This document shows positions 43,136 to 51,164 of a stretch of 64,000 bases of DNA, one piece after another. Origin of the DNA: JACCZX01 sp963729165 (GTDB taxonomy: Bacteria > Pseudomonadota > Gammaproteobacteria > Burkholderiales > Burkholderiaceae_F); NCBI GenBank assembly GCA_963729165.1, contig CAVSMM010000010.1, positions 1 through 64,000 on the forward strand, given 5' to 3'. The notes under the pieces were generated by a model. That model saw only the letters and a list, made by a program, of their open reading frames with translations. It was not told the origin of the DNA and did not search any database. Position 1 is the stretch's first letter. The number at the start of each line of letters is the position of its first letter. Position numbers and translations under genes: made by a program.

Positions 43136-43989
43136 CTGCCATACTATTTGCTTGCTTATTTGTTCTCGGGCCCGATAGCAGCGCACAACCTAGGATGATG
43201 GACACCGGCAAATTCTGGGAGCTTGTGGAGTCTGCGAAAAAAACGCAACCGAAGAAGAGAATCTACCGAAACGACTTCAAGCAACGCTCGAAAAACTTCC
43301 TGCAAAGCAAATCAGAGAGTTTGATTTCGTTTTCGATCAATTGAGGCAGTCCGCTGAAGTTGGCGACCTATGGGCCGCGCGCGTTTCTCCTGAATGGGGG
43401 AAGTTGTTCGGACGATTGCTTTATCTACTTCCGCAACTGGCTCATTGGTCAAGGGCGGGACGTTTTTGAACGAAGCCTTGCGTCTCCGGACTCTCTGGTG
43501 TCAGCGCCCGTTGAGTACGACTCGGAAGCCAGGCCGATCGCTCAGAGCGAAGCACTCGGATACGCTGCTGCAAGAGCTTTTGAGGCGATAACGGGTAAGG
43601 GGTTTAAACCGCTTCTCAGGGCGGGAAGACGTGTTACCTCTCCGGCGAGCGCATCCCGCCGGGCGTCAGACTTTGATGAAAAATCGACTGGCAGTTGTAC
43701 ACAGATGCCGTTATCGAAGAGCGGTTGCCGAACCTATGGAAAAAGTTCGGCGCTGAGAAACGTTCGTTTGATAAACGTACAGAGGCGTCGGCGAATAGGG
43801 TGATAACTGAAGTTCATGTTCCTGGCATTGGGCTCTTATTTAGGCGACCATGTTCGACACAGTGTGTATGGTGTGGGGAAAATTAAGAAAATTCTCAGTC
43901 CTATGACTCGAAGCGCAATCATTGAATTCCAGAGCGGCGAAAAGGGTTTCAATCTGTCAAAAGATTTTTTTGAAGTCGTGGGAAAGTGA
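43117..43989 (+). CDS. DUF4240 immunity-type protein with signal peptide and KOW-like tail (frameshifted)
   Basis: It overlaps the RHS 3' end. From ATG 43117 the product begins MRSSLLAAILFACLFVLGPD, a good signal peptide. An internal ATG at 43195 would give the usual cytosolic start MMDTGKFWELVESAKK. DUF4240 is then clear across breaks near 43245 and 43385: AKQIREFDFVFDQLRQSAEV, GDLWAA, LLNGG, CSDDCFIYFRNWLIGQGRDV and FERSLASPDSL. Breaks near 43620, 43680 and 43840 lead through RLPNLWKKFG to GDHVRHSVYGVGKI, EFQSGEKGFNL, a short SH3/KOW-like tail ending at 43989. DUF4240 is a known immunity family of polymorphic toxin loci, so it should neutralise the adjacent nuclease. GC is about 42-45% by hand count, well below its neighbours. 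Confidence 0.82.
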
Positions 43990-44043
43990 CTCGTCCTTCC
44001 CGTATTTAGCAGGATCGAGCCAGGCGCGCTAACACTCGTACGG

Positions 44044-44732
44044 TCAGCGCCGCTCGTACTGCTTCGCACCAAACAGCGTTTCTTTCTCCTTGTCATCGAT
44101 CGGCTTGCGACGATCCGCTAACACCTGCACACCACGCTTGACCGCTGGGCGCGAGTCGATCGACTCATACCAGCGCTTCACGTTCGGATAGTCAGCCAGA
44201 TCGATTCCCTGATTCGGATGCGAGCGCGTCCAGGGAAAGATCGCGATGTCGGCGATCGAGTACTCATAGGCAAAGTACTTCGCTTCGCCGAGCCGGCGGT
44301 CCATCACGTCCGTATAGCCGCTTTGCTTCGTTTGTATACCGATTAATCGCGTATTCGATTTTCTCCGGCGCGTAGTTGCGGAAGTGGTGCGCCTGACCGA
44401 GCATCGGGCCGACGCCGCCCATCTGGAACATCAGCCACTGCAGCGCGATGTACTTGCCGCGCGTATCGGTCGGCAGGAACTTGCCGGTCTTGGCGGCGAG
44501 ATACAGCAGGATCGCGCCGGACTCGAAGATCGAGATCGGCTTGCCGTCGGGCCCGTCGGAATCGACGATCGCCGGCATCTTGTTGTTCGGACTGATCTTC
44601 AAGAACTCCGGCTTGAACTGATCGCCCGCGCCGATATCGATCGGGTGCACGTTGTACGGCAGGCGCGCACTCCTCGAGCATGATGTGGACTTTGTGGCCG
44701 TTGGGTGTGGGCCATGTGTAAAGGTCGATCAT
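44044..44732 (-). CDS. yfcG: glutathione S-transferase, YfcG-like (frameshifted)
   Basis: It starts with ATG at 44732, overlapping the acyl-CoA dehydrogenase stop. MIDLYTWPTPNGHKVHIMLE is the YfcG thioredoxin-fold start; ISPNNKMPAIVDSDGPDG and SIFESGAILLYLAAKTGKFL follow, with the Ser of ESGAI contacting glutathione. The C-terminal helical domain has WLMFQMGGVGPMLGQAHHF, then KYFAYEYSIADIAIFPW. Breaks near 44660 and 44320 split it. Rejoined, it is about 229 residues long. YfcG-type enzymes act as disulfide-bond reductases with glutathione in the cytosol. Co-transcription with the dehydrogenase is likely; a joint role is not evident. Confidence 0.88.
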
Positions 44733-45953
44733 TGGTTTCCTCCTGCTTTGCCTAGCTCAACTTTTGCGATGGCGTTGCGATGGACTTCGTCGGGTCCGTC
44801 GGCCAGCCGCAGCGTGCGCGAGTGCGCGTACGCGTACGCCAACGGGAAGTCGTCGCACATGCCGCCACCGCCATGCGCCTGAATCGCCCAATCGATGACA
44901 TCGCATGCGACGTTGGGCGCGACTACTTTGATCATCGCAATCTCGGCCTTTGCTGCCTTGTTGCCGACCGTGTCCATCATCCATGCCGCCTTCAGCGTCA
45001 ACAGGCGCGCCTGATCGATGCGACAACGCGCCTCGGCGATGCGCTCTTGCCACACGCTCTGACGCGCGACCGCGGAGCCGAATGCAACGCGGCTCGATAG
45101 GCGACGGCACATCAGCTCCAGAGCGCGTTCGGCCAGACCGATCGAGCGCATGCAGTGATGAATGCGACCAGGGCCAAGCCGGCCTTGCGCAATCTCGAAG
45201 CCGCGGCCTTCGCCGAGCATTAGGTTGCTCGCCGGCACGCGCACGTTCTTGAAGTCGATCTCCATGTGGCCGTGCGGCGCGTCGTCATAACCGAACACGC
45301 TTAGCGGCCGCATCACATTGATGCCGGGCGTGTCCGACGGCACCAGAATCATCGACTGCTGCGAGTGCCGCGGCGCCTCGGGGTCGGTCTTGCCCATCAC
45401 GATGTAGATGCGGCAGCGAGGATCTCCCGCGCCCTGAGATCCACCATTTACGGCCGTTGATCACGTAATCATCGCCATCGCGCTTGATCGACGTCTGAAT
45501 GTTGGTTGCATCGCTCGATGCGACCGCCGGCTCGGTCATCACAAATGCCGAGCGAATTTCGCCGGCCAGCAGAGGCTTCAGCCATTGCTGCTTGTGAGCC
45601 TCACTGCCGTAGCGCTCGAGCGTTTCCATGTTGCCGGTATCAGGCGCCGAGCAGTTGAATACTTCGGGTGCCCAGGGAACGCGGCCCATCAACTCGGCAA
45701 GCGGTGCGTATTCGAGATTGGTCAGCCCCGCGCCCTCTGAAGACTGCGGAAGAAACAGGTTCCACAATCCGGCTGCTCTCGCCTTCGGCTTCAGCTCTTC
45801 GATCAGCGTTGTCGGCGTCCAGCGCGCACCACGCTTTGTGTTTTCTTCGATCTCGTCGTGAAAGCGCTGTTCGTTCGGATACACATGCTGCTGCATGAAC
45901 GAATCGACACGCTCGCGCAGTTGTTGAACCTTCGGCGAATAGTCGAATTGCAT
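44729..45953 (-). CDS. acyl-CoA dehydrogenase, ACAD10/11-like (one frameshift)
   Basis: It starts MQFDYSPKVQQLRERVDSFM at 45953. The N-terminal helical domain has FLPQSSEGAGLTNLEYAPLA, then FVMTEPAVASSDATNIQTSI (FAD/substrate site) and INGRKWWISG. A break near 45420 leads to the C-terminal helical domain with GFEIAQGRLGPGRIHHCMR, SVWQERIAEARCRIDQAR and the flavin loop QAHGGGGMCDDFPLAYAYAH. It has about 408 residues. This subgroup often acts with APH-like kinases on 4-hydroxy or unusual acyl-CoAs, and such a kinase lies at 48942-49983. It is a cytosolic flavoenzyme of fatty-acid catabolism. Confidence 0.9.
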
Positions 45954-46024
45954 TTGCGCAGGATAGCTCAGCGCAGTCAGCGGCTCGTTCGCACGTCGCG
46001 GCGCTGCGGTTTAAAGTGCGGCCG

Positions 46025-46999
46025 ATGAAAGCAATTCAGTGCGTTGAGTGGGGTGATCCGGACAAGCTGGTGCTGGCCGATTTACCGTTGCCCGAACCGG
46101 GTGCGGCGCAGGTTCGGATTCGTATCGCCGCGGCCGGCGTGAATTTTCCCGACGCGCTGATCGTGCAGAAGAAGTATCAGCTGCAGCCAAAGCTTCCATT
46201 TGTGCCCGGGACCGAAGTTGCCGGGACGATCGATGCGGTCGGCGAAGACGTCAAGCACTTGAAGGTGGGTGATCGCGTGATCGCCTTTGTCGGGGTTGGC
46301 GCGTTCGCCGAGTATGTCTGCGCGCCGGCAGCGCTGGCTATTCCGATACCCGATGGAGTAAGCGACGAGATCGCGGCTGCATTTACGCTGACATACGCAA
46401 CGTCGCATCACGCGCTGTTCAATCGCGGGCAACTGCAGGCCGGCGAGACATTGGTTGTGCTTGGCGCGGGTGGCGGGGTGGGGTTGGCCGCGGTCGAGCT
46501 TGGAAAGATCGCAGGCGCGCGTGTGATTGCTGCAGCATCGAGCGCGGATAAGCTCGCTGCGGCAAAGGAGCACGGTGCTGACGAGTCGATCGATTACTCG
46601 ACTGCCGATCTGCGTAGTGCGGTCAAGGAATTGACCGGCGGCAACGGCGCTGACGTGATTTACGATCCTGTCGGTGGCCCGGCGACCGAGGCAGCAGTCC
46701 GCTCGCTTGCGTGGCGCGGTCGGCTGTTGGTCGTGGGCTTCGCACAGGGAGAAATTCCGCAGATACCAGCGAACCTCTTGCTGTTGAAGGGCGCGTCGGC
46801 AGTCGGTGTGTTCTGGGGTGACTTTGCCAAGCGGGAGCCGAAAGCAAATTTCGCGATGTTGAAGGAGCTGTTCGGATGGCTGAAGGAAGGCAAGCTGAAG
46901 CCTCATGTATCGCGCGTCTATCCATTGGCGGAAACGCCGCACGCGCTGGAGGCACTGCTGGCGCGCAACGTCGTCGGCAAGCTCGTCGTGCGCCCTTAA
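46025..46999 (+). CDS. NADPH:quinone oxidoreductase family protein (MDR superfamily)
   Basis: I choose the ATG at 46025 (MKAIQCVEWGDPDKLVLADL); an in-frame GTG at 46016 would add three residues. It is a zinc-free medium-chain dehydrogenase/reductase with GROES-like N-terminal domain (AAGVNFPDALIVQKKY, PFVPGTEVAGTIDAVG) and Rossmann domain with LGAGGGVGLAAVELGK. NADPH-binding residues follow (AAASSADKLAAAKEHGADE) and DVIYDPVGGPATEAAVRSL. It is intact at 324 residues. It stands divergent to the acyl-CoA dehydrogenase with a 71-base gap, suggesting shared regulation of lipid/xenobiotic catabolism genes. Confidence 0.92.
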   Translation: MKAIQCVEWGDPDKLVLADLPLPEPGAAQVRIRIAAAGVNFPDALIVQKKYQLQPKLPFVPGTEVAGTIDAVGEDVKHLKVGDRVIAFVGVGAFAEYVCAPAALAIPIPDGVSDEIAAAFTLTYATSHHALFNRGQLQAGETLVVLGAGGGVGLAAVELGKIAGARVIAAASSADKLAAAKEHGADESIDYSTADLRSAVKELTGGNGADVIYDPVGGPATEAAVRSLAWRGRLLVVGFAQGEIPQIPANLLLLKGASAVGVFWGDFAKREPKANFAMLKELFGWLKEGKLKPHVSRVYPLAETPHALEALLARNVVGKLVVRP

Positions 47000-47009
47000 C
47001 CATAGTCTG

Positions 47010-47574
47010 ATGAAACTACTCGCCGCCTTAGCCCTTGTTGTATTAGTTGGTGTTGCGGACGCTGCCGAGCGCGCGATTGAAAAGTCGGTCGTGGTACCGG
47101 CAACGCATCGATCAAGCATGGGATGCGTGGACGACACGCGAAGGCATCACCAGCTTCTTCGCGCCCGACGCGAAAATCGAACCGAAGGTCGGCGGCGCGT
47201 TTCAGATTTACATCAACCCGCTGGCCGAGCCAGGAATGAAGGGGGCCGATGACATGCGCTTCATGGCGCTGCAGCCGAAGCAGATGCTGTCGTTCGATTG
47301 GAATGCGCCACCGCATCTACCCGCGGCGCGGCAGCAGCGAACATTTGTCATCGTCCGTTTTGCGCCGGTCAGTGAAAAGGAAACGCGCGTCAGCCTGCAT
47401 CACACCGGCTGGGGCGAGGGCGGTGAATGGGACAAGACGTTCGCCTACTTCGATCGTGCGTGGGAAAACGTGCTGGGAAATCTGAAGAAGCGCTTCGAAA
47501 GCGGTCCGCAGGACTGGACCGAATGGATGAAATCTCTCAAGAAAATGCAGGAACAGGCGTCGCAAAAGAAGTAG
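47010..47574 (+). CDS. exported SRPBCC (AHSA1-like) domain protein (one frameshift)
   Basis: ATG at 47010 gives a signal peptide (MKLLAALALVVLVGVADA) and the start of the fold (IEKSVVVPAT). A break near 47105 leads to the AHSA1-type SRPBCC domain: AWDAWTTREGITSFFAPDAK, GGAFQIYINPLAEPG, LSFDWNAPPHLP, VIVRFAPVSEKETRVSLHHT and WGEGGEWDKTFAYFDRAWEN. This is a ligand-binding helix-grip fold. Export of such a domain is unusual but seen. It lies 10 bases after the quinone oxidoreductase and directly abuts the ThiS-like gene, so the three are probably one transcript. Confidence 0.85.
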
Positions 47575-47844
47575 ATGGCCTATCTGGAATTTGCACCCGC
47601 CTTGCAGCGGCATGCGGCTGCACCGCCGATCGACGCACCGGCAGACTCTCTGCAGTCGTTGCTTGCCGCCGCGTTTGAACGGCAGCCTGCGCTGCAAAGC
47701 TACGTGCTCGACGAACAGGGCTGTGTGCGAAAGCACGTAGCAGTCTTTCTGAACGGCCGGCTGCTGCACGATCGGAAGCGGCTCGATGTGCCGCTGCAGA
47801 CAGATGATCGGATTTACGTCGCACAAGCGCTGTCGGGAGGCTGA
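47575..47844 (+). CDS. MoaD/ThiS-like small ubiquitin-fold protein
   Basis: This 89-residue protein starts with ATG right after the SRPBCC stop. The beta-grasp pattern is visible: LEFAPALQRHAAAPP, SLQSLLAAAFERQPALQSYV, HVAVFLNGRLLHDR and DDRIYVAQALSGG. The chain ends in Gly-Gly, the feature required for adenylation and thiocarboxylation in sulfur-carrier proteins. No ThiF/MoeB-like activating enzyme is nearby. The next gene is a BNR-repeat protein; I recall this pairing from other proteobacterial genomes, but its function is not known to me. Confidence 0.85.
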   Translation: MAYLEFAPALQRHAAAPPIDAPADSLQSLLAAAFERQPALQSYVLDEQGCVRKHVAVFLNGRLLHDRKRLDVPLQTDDRIYVAQALSGG

Positions 47845-47845
47845 G

Positions 47846-48926
47846 GTGAGACTTTCGGTTGCAACACGCAAGGGCTTGTTCGAGCTATCGCAACGTAACG
47901 GCGAGTGGAGCGTCGATGCCTTGCACTTCGTCGGTGATCCGGTCACCGCGGCACTGCATGAGGACACCAGCGGCAGAGCGATCGCCGCCCTTCGGTTGGG
48001 CCACTTCGGCGTCAAGCTGCGCGTATCGGAAGACCGGGGCAAGAATTGGGAAGAAGTTGCGTCGCCCGCATATCCGCCGAAACCCGAAGGCATTGAAGAT
48101 TCGAATACGTGGACGCTCGATCAGGTGTGGATTCTGGAAGGCTTCCACCCGAAGAATCCGCAGCGCGTTTGGGCCGGCACGAACCCCGGCGGATTATTTC
48201 GATCCGACGATGGCGGCAGGTCGTGGCAGTTGATCGAAAGCCTGTGGAACATGCCGGAGCGCAAAGAGTGGATGGGCGGTGGCTACGACATTCCGGGCAT
48301 CCATTCGATCTGCGTGCATCCAGAAGATCCGGACGACATTGTTGTCGGAGTCTCTTGCGGCGGCGCGTGGCGAACACGAGATGGCGGCGACACCTGGACT
48401 GTGGGCCAGGGTATGCGCGCGACGTTCATGCCACCCGAAGGGCAATTGAATCCGGTGATTCAGGATCCGCACCGCATCGTTCAATGCGAATCGAATCCCG
48501 ATGTGCTGTGGACGCAGCATCACTGCGGCATCTGGAAGTCGACCGATCGCGGTGCGAACTGGAACGAGATCACCACCGCGCGTCCAACCAGTTTTGGATT
48601 CGCAGTCGTGGTCCATCCGCGCGATGCGAACACCGCGTGGTTCATGCCGCTTGTAAGCGATGAGAAGCGCGTACCGGTCAACGGGAGCGTGCTTGCCACG
48701 CGTACCCGCGACGGCGGCGAGAACTTCGATGTGCTGGATAGAGGATTGCCGCAGCGAAATGCGTACGACATGGTGTATCGCCATGGCCTCGACATTGCAG
48801 CCGATGGAACGCACTCTGGCTGCCGGTTCGACGACGGGATCGCTATGGGTGTCTGCCGACAGCGGCGAGTCATGGCAGACGGTCGGCGTCAGTTTGCCGC
48901 CGATCTACGCGGTGCGATTTATCTGA
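47846..48926 (+). CDS. BNR/Asp-box beta-propeller protein, sialidase-like (one frameshift)
   Basis: GTG at 47846 with GGGAGG just upstream. The product shows repeated Asp-box motifs (SEDRGKNWEEV, SDDGGRSWQLI, TRDGGDTWTVG, STDRGANWNEI, TRDGGENFDVL), as in sialidase-like and VPS10-like propellers. There is no signal peptide, so it is probably cytosolic. A break near 48815 splits off the last blade (LWVSADSGESWQTVG), which ends at 48926. It has about 360 residues. I see no Arg triad typical of true sialidases, so it should not be called a glycosidase on this evidence. Linkage to the ThiS-like gene is tight (1 base gap). Confidence 0.8.
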
Positions 48927-48943
48927 CCTTGTTTATCTGACCT
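48918..48943. repeat. 12-bp direct repeat at a convergent gene junction
   Basis: TTTATCTGACCT occurs at 48918-48929 and again at 48932-48943, separated by two bases. The first copy contains the stop of the BNR gene; the second reaches the stop of the opposing kinase gene. It looks like a short tandem duplication between the two converging genes. Confidence 0.8.
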
Positions 48944-49983
48944 ACGTCTGCTGCGCGTAGCGCCAGCCGATCTCGGCGAGCGCCTTTGCGCGTCGCACCC
49001 GATTGTGCTGCGTTGTCCGATGACGCGATGCCTTCGGTCGAGCGCTTGAAAACACCCTGCAAAATCGCCGCGATGCGAAACAGGTTGTACGCCAGATAAA
49101 AATTCCAGTGATCGATCTCGCGGCCCGTTCGTTCGGTGTACCGCTGCCGATACTCTTCTTCGGTTGGAATGCCGAGCGCTCGATAGTCCAATCCTGCGAT
49201 GCCGCGAAACGCTCCGGGCGGAATGTGCCAGCTCATGCAGTGATACGAAAAGTCCGCCATCGGATGGCCGAGCGTCGATAGCTCCCAATCGAGCACGGCA
49301 ATGATTCGCGGCTCAGTCGGATGAAAGATCAGGTTGTCCATTCGATAGTCACCGTGGACCACGGTGGTTTCATCGCCTGGCGGAATGTGTTGCGGCAGCC
49401 AGTCGATCAACCGGTTCATTGCGTCCATCGATTCCGTTTCGGACGCTCGATACTGCTTGCTCCAGCGTCCGATCTGCCGCTCGAAGTAGTTGCCGGTCTT
49501 GCCGAAGTCAGCGAGGCCCGCACGGTCGATGTCGACGGCATGCAGCTTCGCGATCACACGATTCATCTCGTCGTAGATCGCTGCACGCTCGCTGACGGAG
49601 ACCTCAGGAAGCGACTGTTCCCAAAAAATGCGGCCTACAACGTGCTCCATCACAAAGAAAGCGCGGCCGATCACCGATTCGTCTTCCACCAGTAGCAGCG
49701 TGCGAGGCACCGGTACACCGTGCGCGGCGAGCGCGGTCATCACGCGGAACTCGCGTTCGATCGCGTGCGCGGAGGGCAGCAGCTTCGCCGTCGGCCCCGG
49801 CTTGCTGCGCATCACGTAGTTGGTTGAAGGCGTTGTCAGCAAATACGTGGGATTCGATTGACCGCCCTGGAATTGCTTGACTTCGAGTGGTCCGCGATAG
49901 TCAGGCAGATGCGTCTGTAGATAGGTTGCCAGCTTCGCGCGATCGAAGTCATGGCGCGCGGTGACTTCTCCGAGCTGATTCAT
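48942..49983 (-). CDS. APH-family phosphotransferase (ACAD10/11 kinase-like; one frameshift)
   Basis: It starts with ATG at 49983, overlapping the CaiB/BaiF stop (ATGA). The kinase fold is clear: FQGGQSNPTYLL (nucleotide loop), YVMRSKPGPTAKLL with the Lys, EREFRVMTAL, FVMEHVVGRIFWE hinge, the catalytic loop VVHGDYRMDNLIFH and the metal site IAVLDWELSTLGHPMADF. A break near 49005 shifts to the natural ending LAEIGWRYAQQT at 48942. It has about 347 residues. This subgroup phosphorylates hydroxyacyl-CoA in ACAD10/11-type pathways rather than antibiotics. The nearby acyl-CoA dehydrogenase and CoA-transferase agree. Confidence 0.88.
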
Positions 49984-51164
49984 TTGACAACACCCGCCGT
50001 AACCAAGCGCTGCAACTCGGCAGACGAATAGCCAATCTCGGCCATCAACACAGACGTGTGTTCGCCCTGAGCGGGAGCCGAGCGTGAACGCCAGCTCGCC
50101 GACGCCATCTGCGCGAGCGGACCCACTTCGGAGACGCCGCGCTCCGTATGCACGAGGTTGCGCGCCAGATGATGAGGATGTGAAAGCGCTTCGGCCGGAG
50201 TCAGCACCGGGGTCACGCATGCATCGACGGATTCGAACACCTCTAGCCAATGCGCGAGCGGATAGGCGGCGATGCGCTGCGTGACCAACTTGATCGTTTC
50301 GAGCGCCAATGGCGAGCCCGGTGCTTCGCCCAACTCCCAGTGCCGTGACTTGAGTTCACTCAGTCCGGCTGATTCGCAAAATGCCTGCCAGAACTTCAGC
50401 TCGAGCGCGCCAAGCGCCAGATGCTGACGGTCAGACGTTTGATAGATCTGATAGCAAGCAACGCCGCCTGTCAGCAGTGTCTGCTCGGCTATGGGATCAA
50501 CACCGCTGTCGACGGCAGCATGTGGAAACAAGTGATGCGCAAGCAGCCCATCGGTCATTGCGACATCGACATGCACGCCTTCGCCGCTGCGCTGTGCACC
50601 GAGCATGGCGATCAGCATCGTCGCCAGTGCAGAGAGGGTTCCGCCCAATAAATCGCCGATCTGCAGATTCGGAATCGCGAGTCTGCCGCCGGCGCGGATC
50701 TGGTCAAGCACACCCGTCATCGCGATGTAGTTCAGGTCGTGACCGGCACGCTGTGATAGCGGGCCATGCTGACCGTAGCCCGAGAGCGAGCACAGCACCA
50801 GCCGTGGATTGCGCGCATGTAATGTCTCCCAGCCGATCGAGAGCCGGTCGAGCACTCCCGGACGAAAGCCTTCGATCAGCGCGTCCGCCCGATCCACTAA
50901 TCGCAGCAACACTTCGCGGCCTTCGGCGGATTTCAGATCGATTGCAATCGACCGCTTGCCGCGATTGACCGCTTCGAACGCCGCGTTGACCGTCTTGTCG
51001 CCAAGCGCAACGGTCGGCGGAAAATGGCGCATGTAATCGCCGGCGCCAGTATCTTCGACCTTGATCACATCGGCGCCATAGTCGACCAAGTGCATCGTTG
51101 CGGCCGGCCCCGGCAACAGCCGCGTCATGTCGATGATCGTCAAGCCATCCAATGGAAGGCTCAT
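49980..51164 (-). CDS. CaiB/BaiF family (class III) CoA-transferase
   Basis: Intact 394-residue class III CoA-transferase or 2-methylacyl-CoA racemase. It starts at 51164, overlapping the ABC-F stop. Motifs: MTRLLPGPAATMHLVDYGAD, VIKVEDTGAGDYMR, NRGKRSIAIDLKS, LSGYGQHGPLSQRAGHDLNY and the catalytic-Asp block NLQIGDLLGGTLSA. C-terminal CVTPVLTPAEALSHPHHLAR is also typical. The N-terminal wording resembles alpha-methylacyl-CoA racemases, which prepare branched acyl-CoAs for beta-oxidation. Its overlap with the kinase gene and the nearby dehydrogenase suggest a small branched/hydroxy acyl-CoA module. Confidence 0.9.
   Translation of the reverse strand: MSLPLDGLTIIDMTRLLPGPAATMHLVDYGADVIKVEDTGAGDYMRHFPPTVALGDKTVNAAFEAVNRGKRSIAIDLKSAEGREVLLRLVDRADALIEGFRPGVLDRLSIGWETLHARNPRLVLCSLSGYGQHGPLSQRAGHDLNYIAMTGVLDQIRAGGRLAIPNLQIGDLLGGTLSALATMLIAMLGAQRSGEGVHVDVAMTDGLLAHHLFPHAAVDSGVDPIAEQTLLTGGVACYQIYQTSDRQHLALGALELKFWQAFCESAGLSELKSRHWELGEAPGSPLALETIKLVTQRIAAYPLAHWLEVFESVDACVTPVLTPAEALSHPHHLARNLVHTERGVSEVGPLAQMASASWRSRSAPAQGEHTSVLMAEIGYSSAELQRLVTAGVVK

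Noticed and set aside
43100..44040. Mobile element carrying the toxin/immunity cassette
   Set aside because: GC is low, but I see no transposase, integrase, terminal inverted repeat or att-like duplication at its edges.
43836..44096. minus-strand open frame opposite the end of the DUF4240 gene
   Set aside because: The plus strand carries the conserved GDHVRHSVYGVGKI tail; the minus frame has no similarity I can see and overlaps the GST end.
46082..47137. 351-residue open frame antisense to the quinone oxidoreductase gene
   Set aside because: It covers an intact MDR gene with clear cofactor motifs; the antisense product shows none.
47846..48926. True sialidase
   Set aside because: Asp-box blades are present, but I cannot find the Arg triad or the FRIP motif, and there is no signal peptide.
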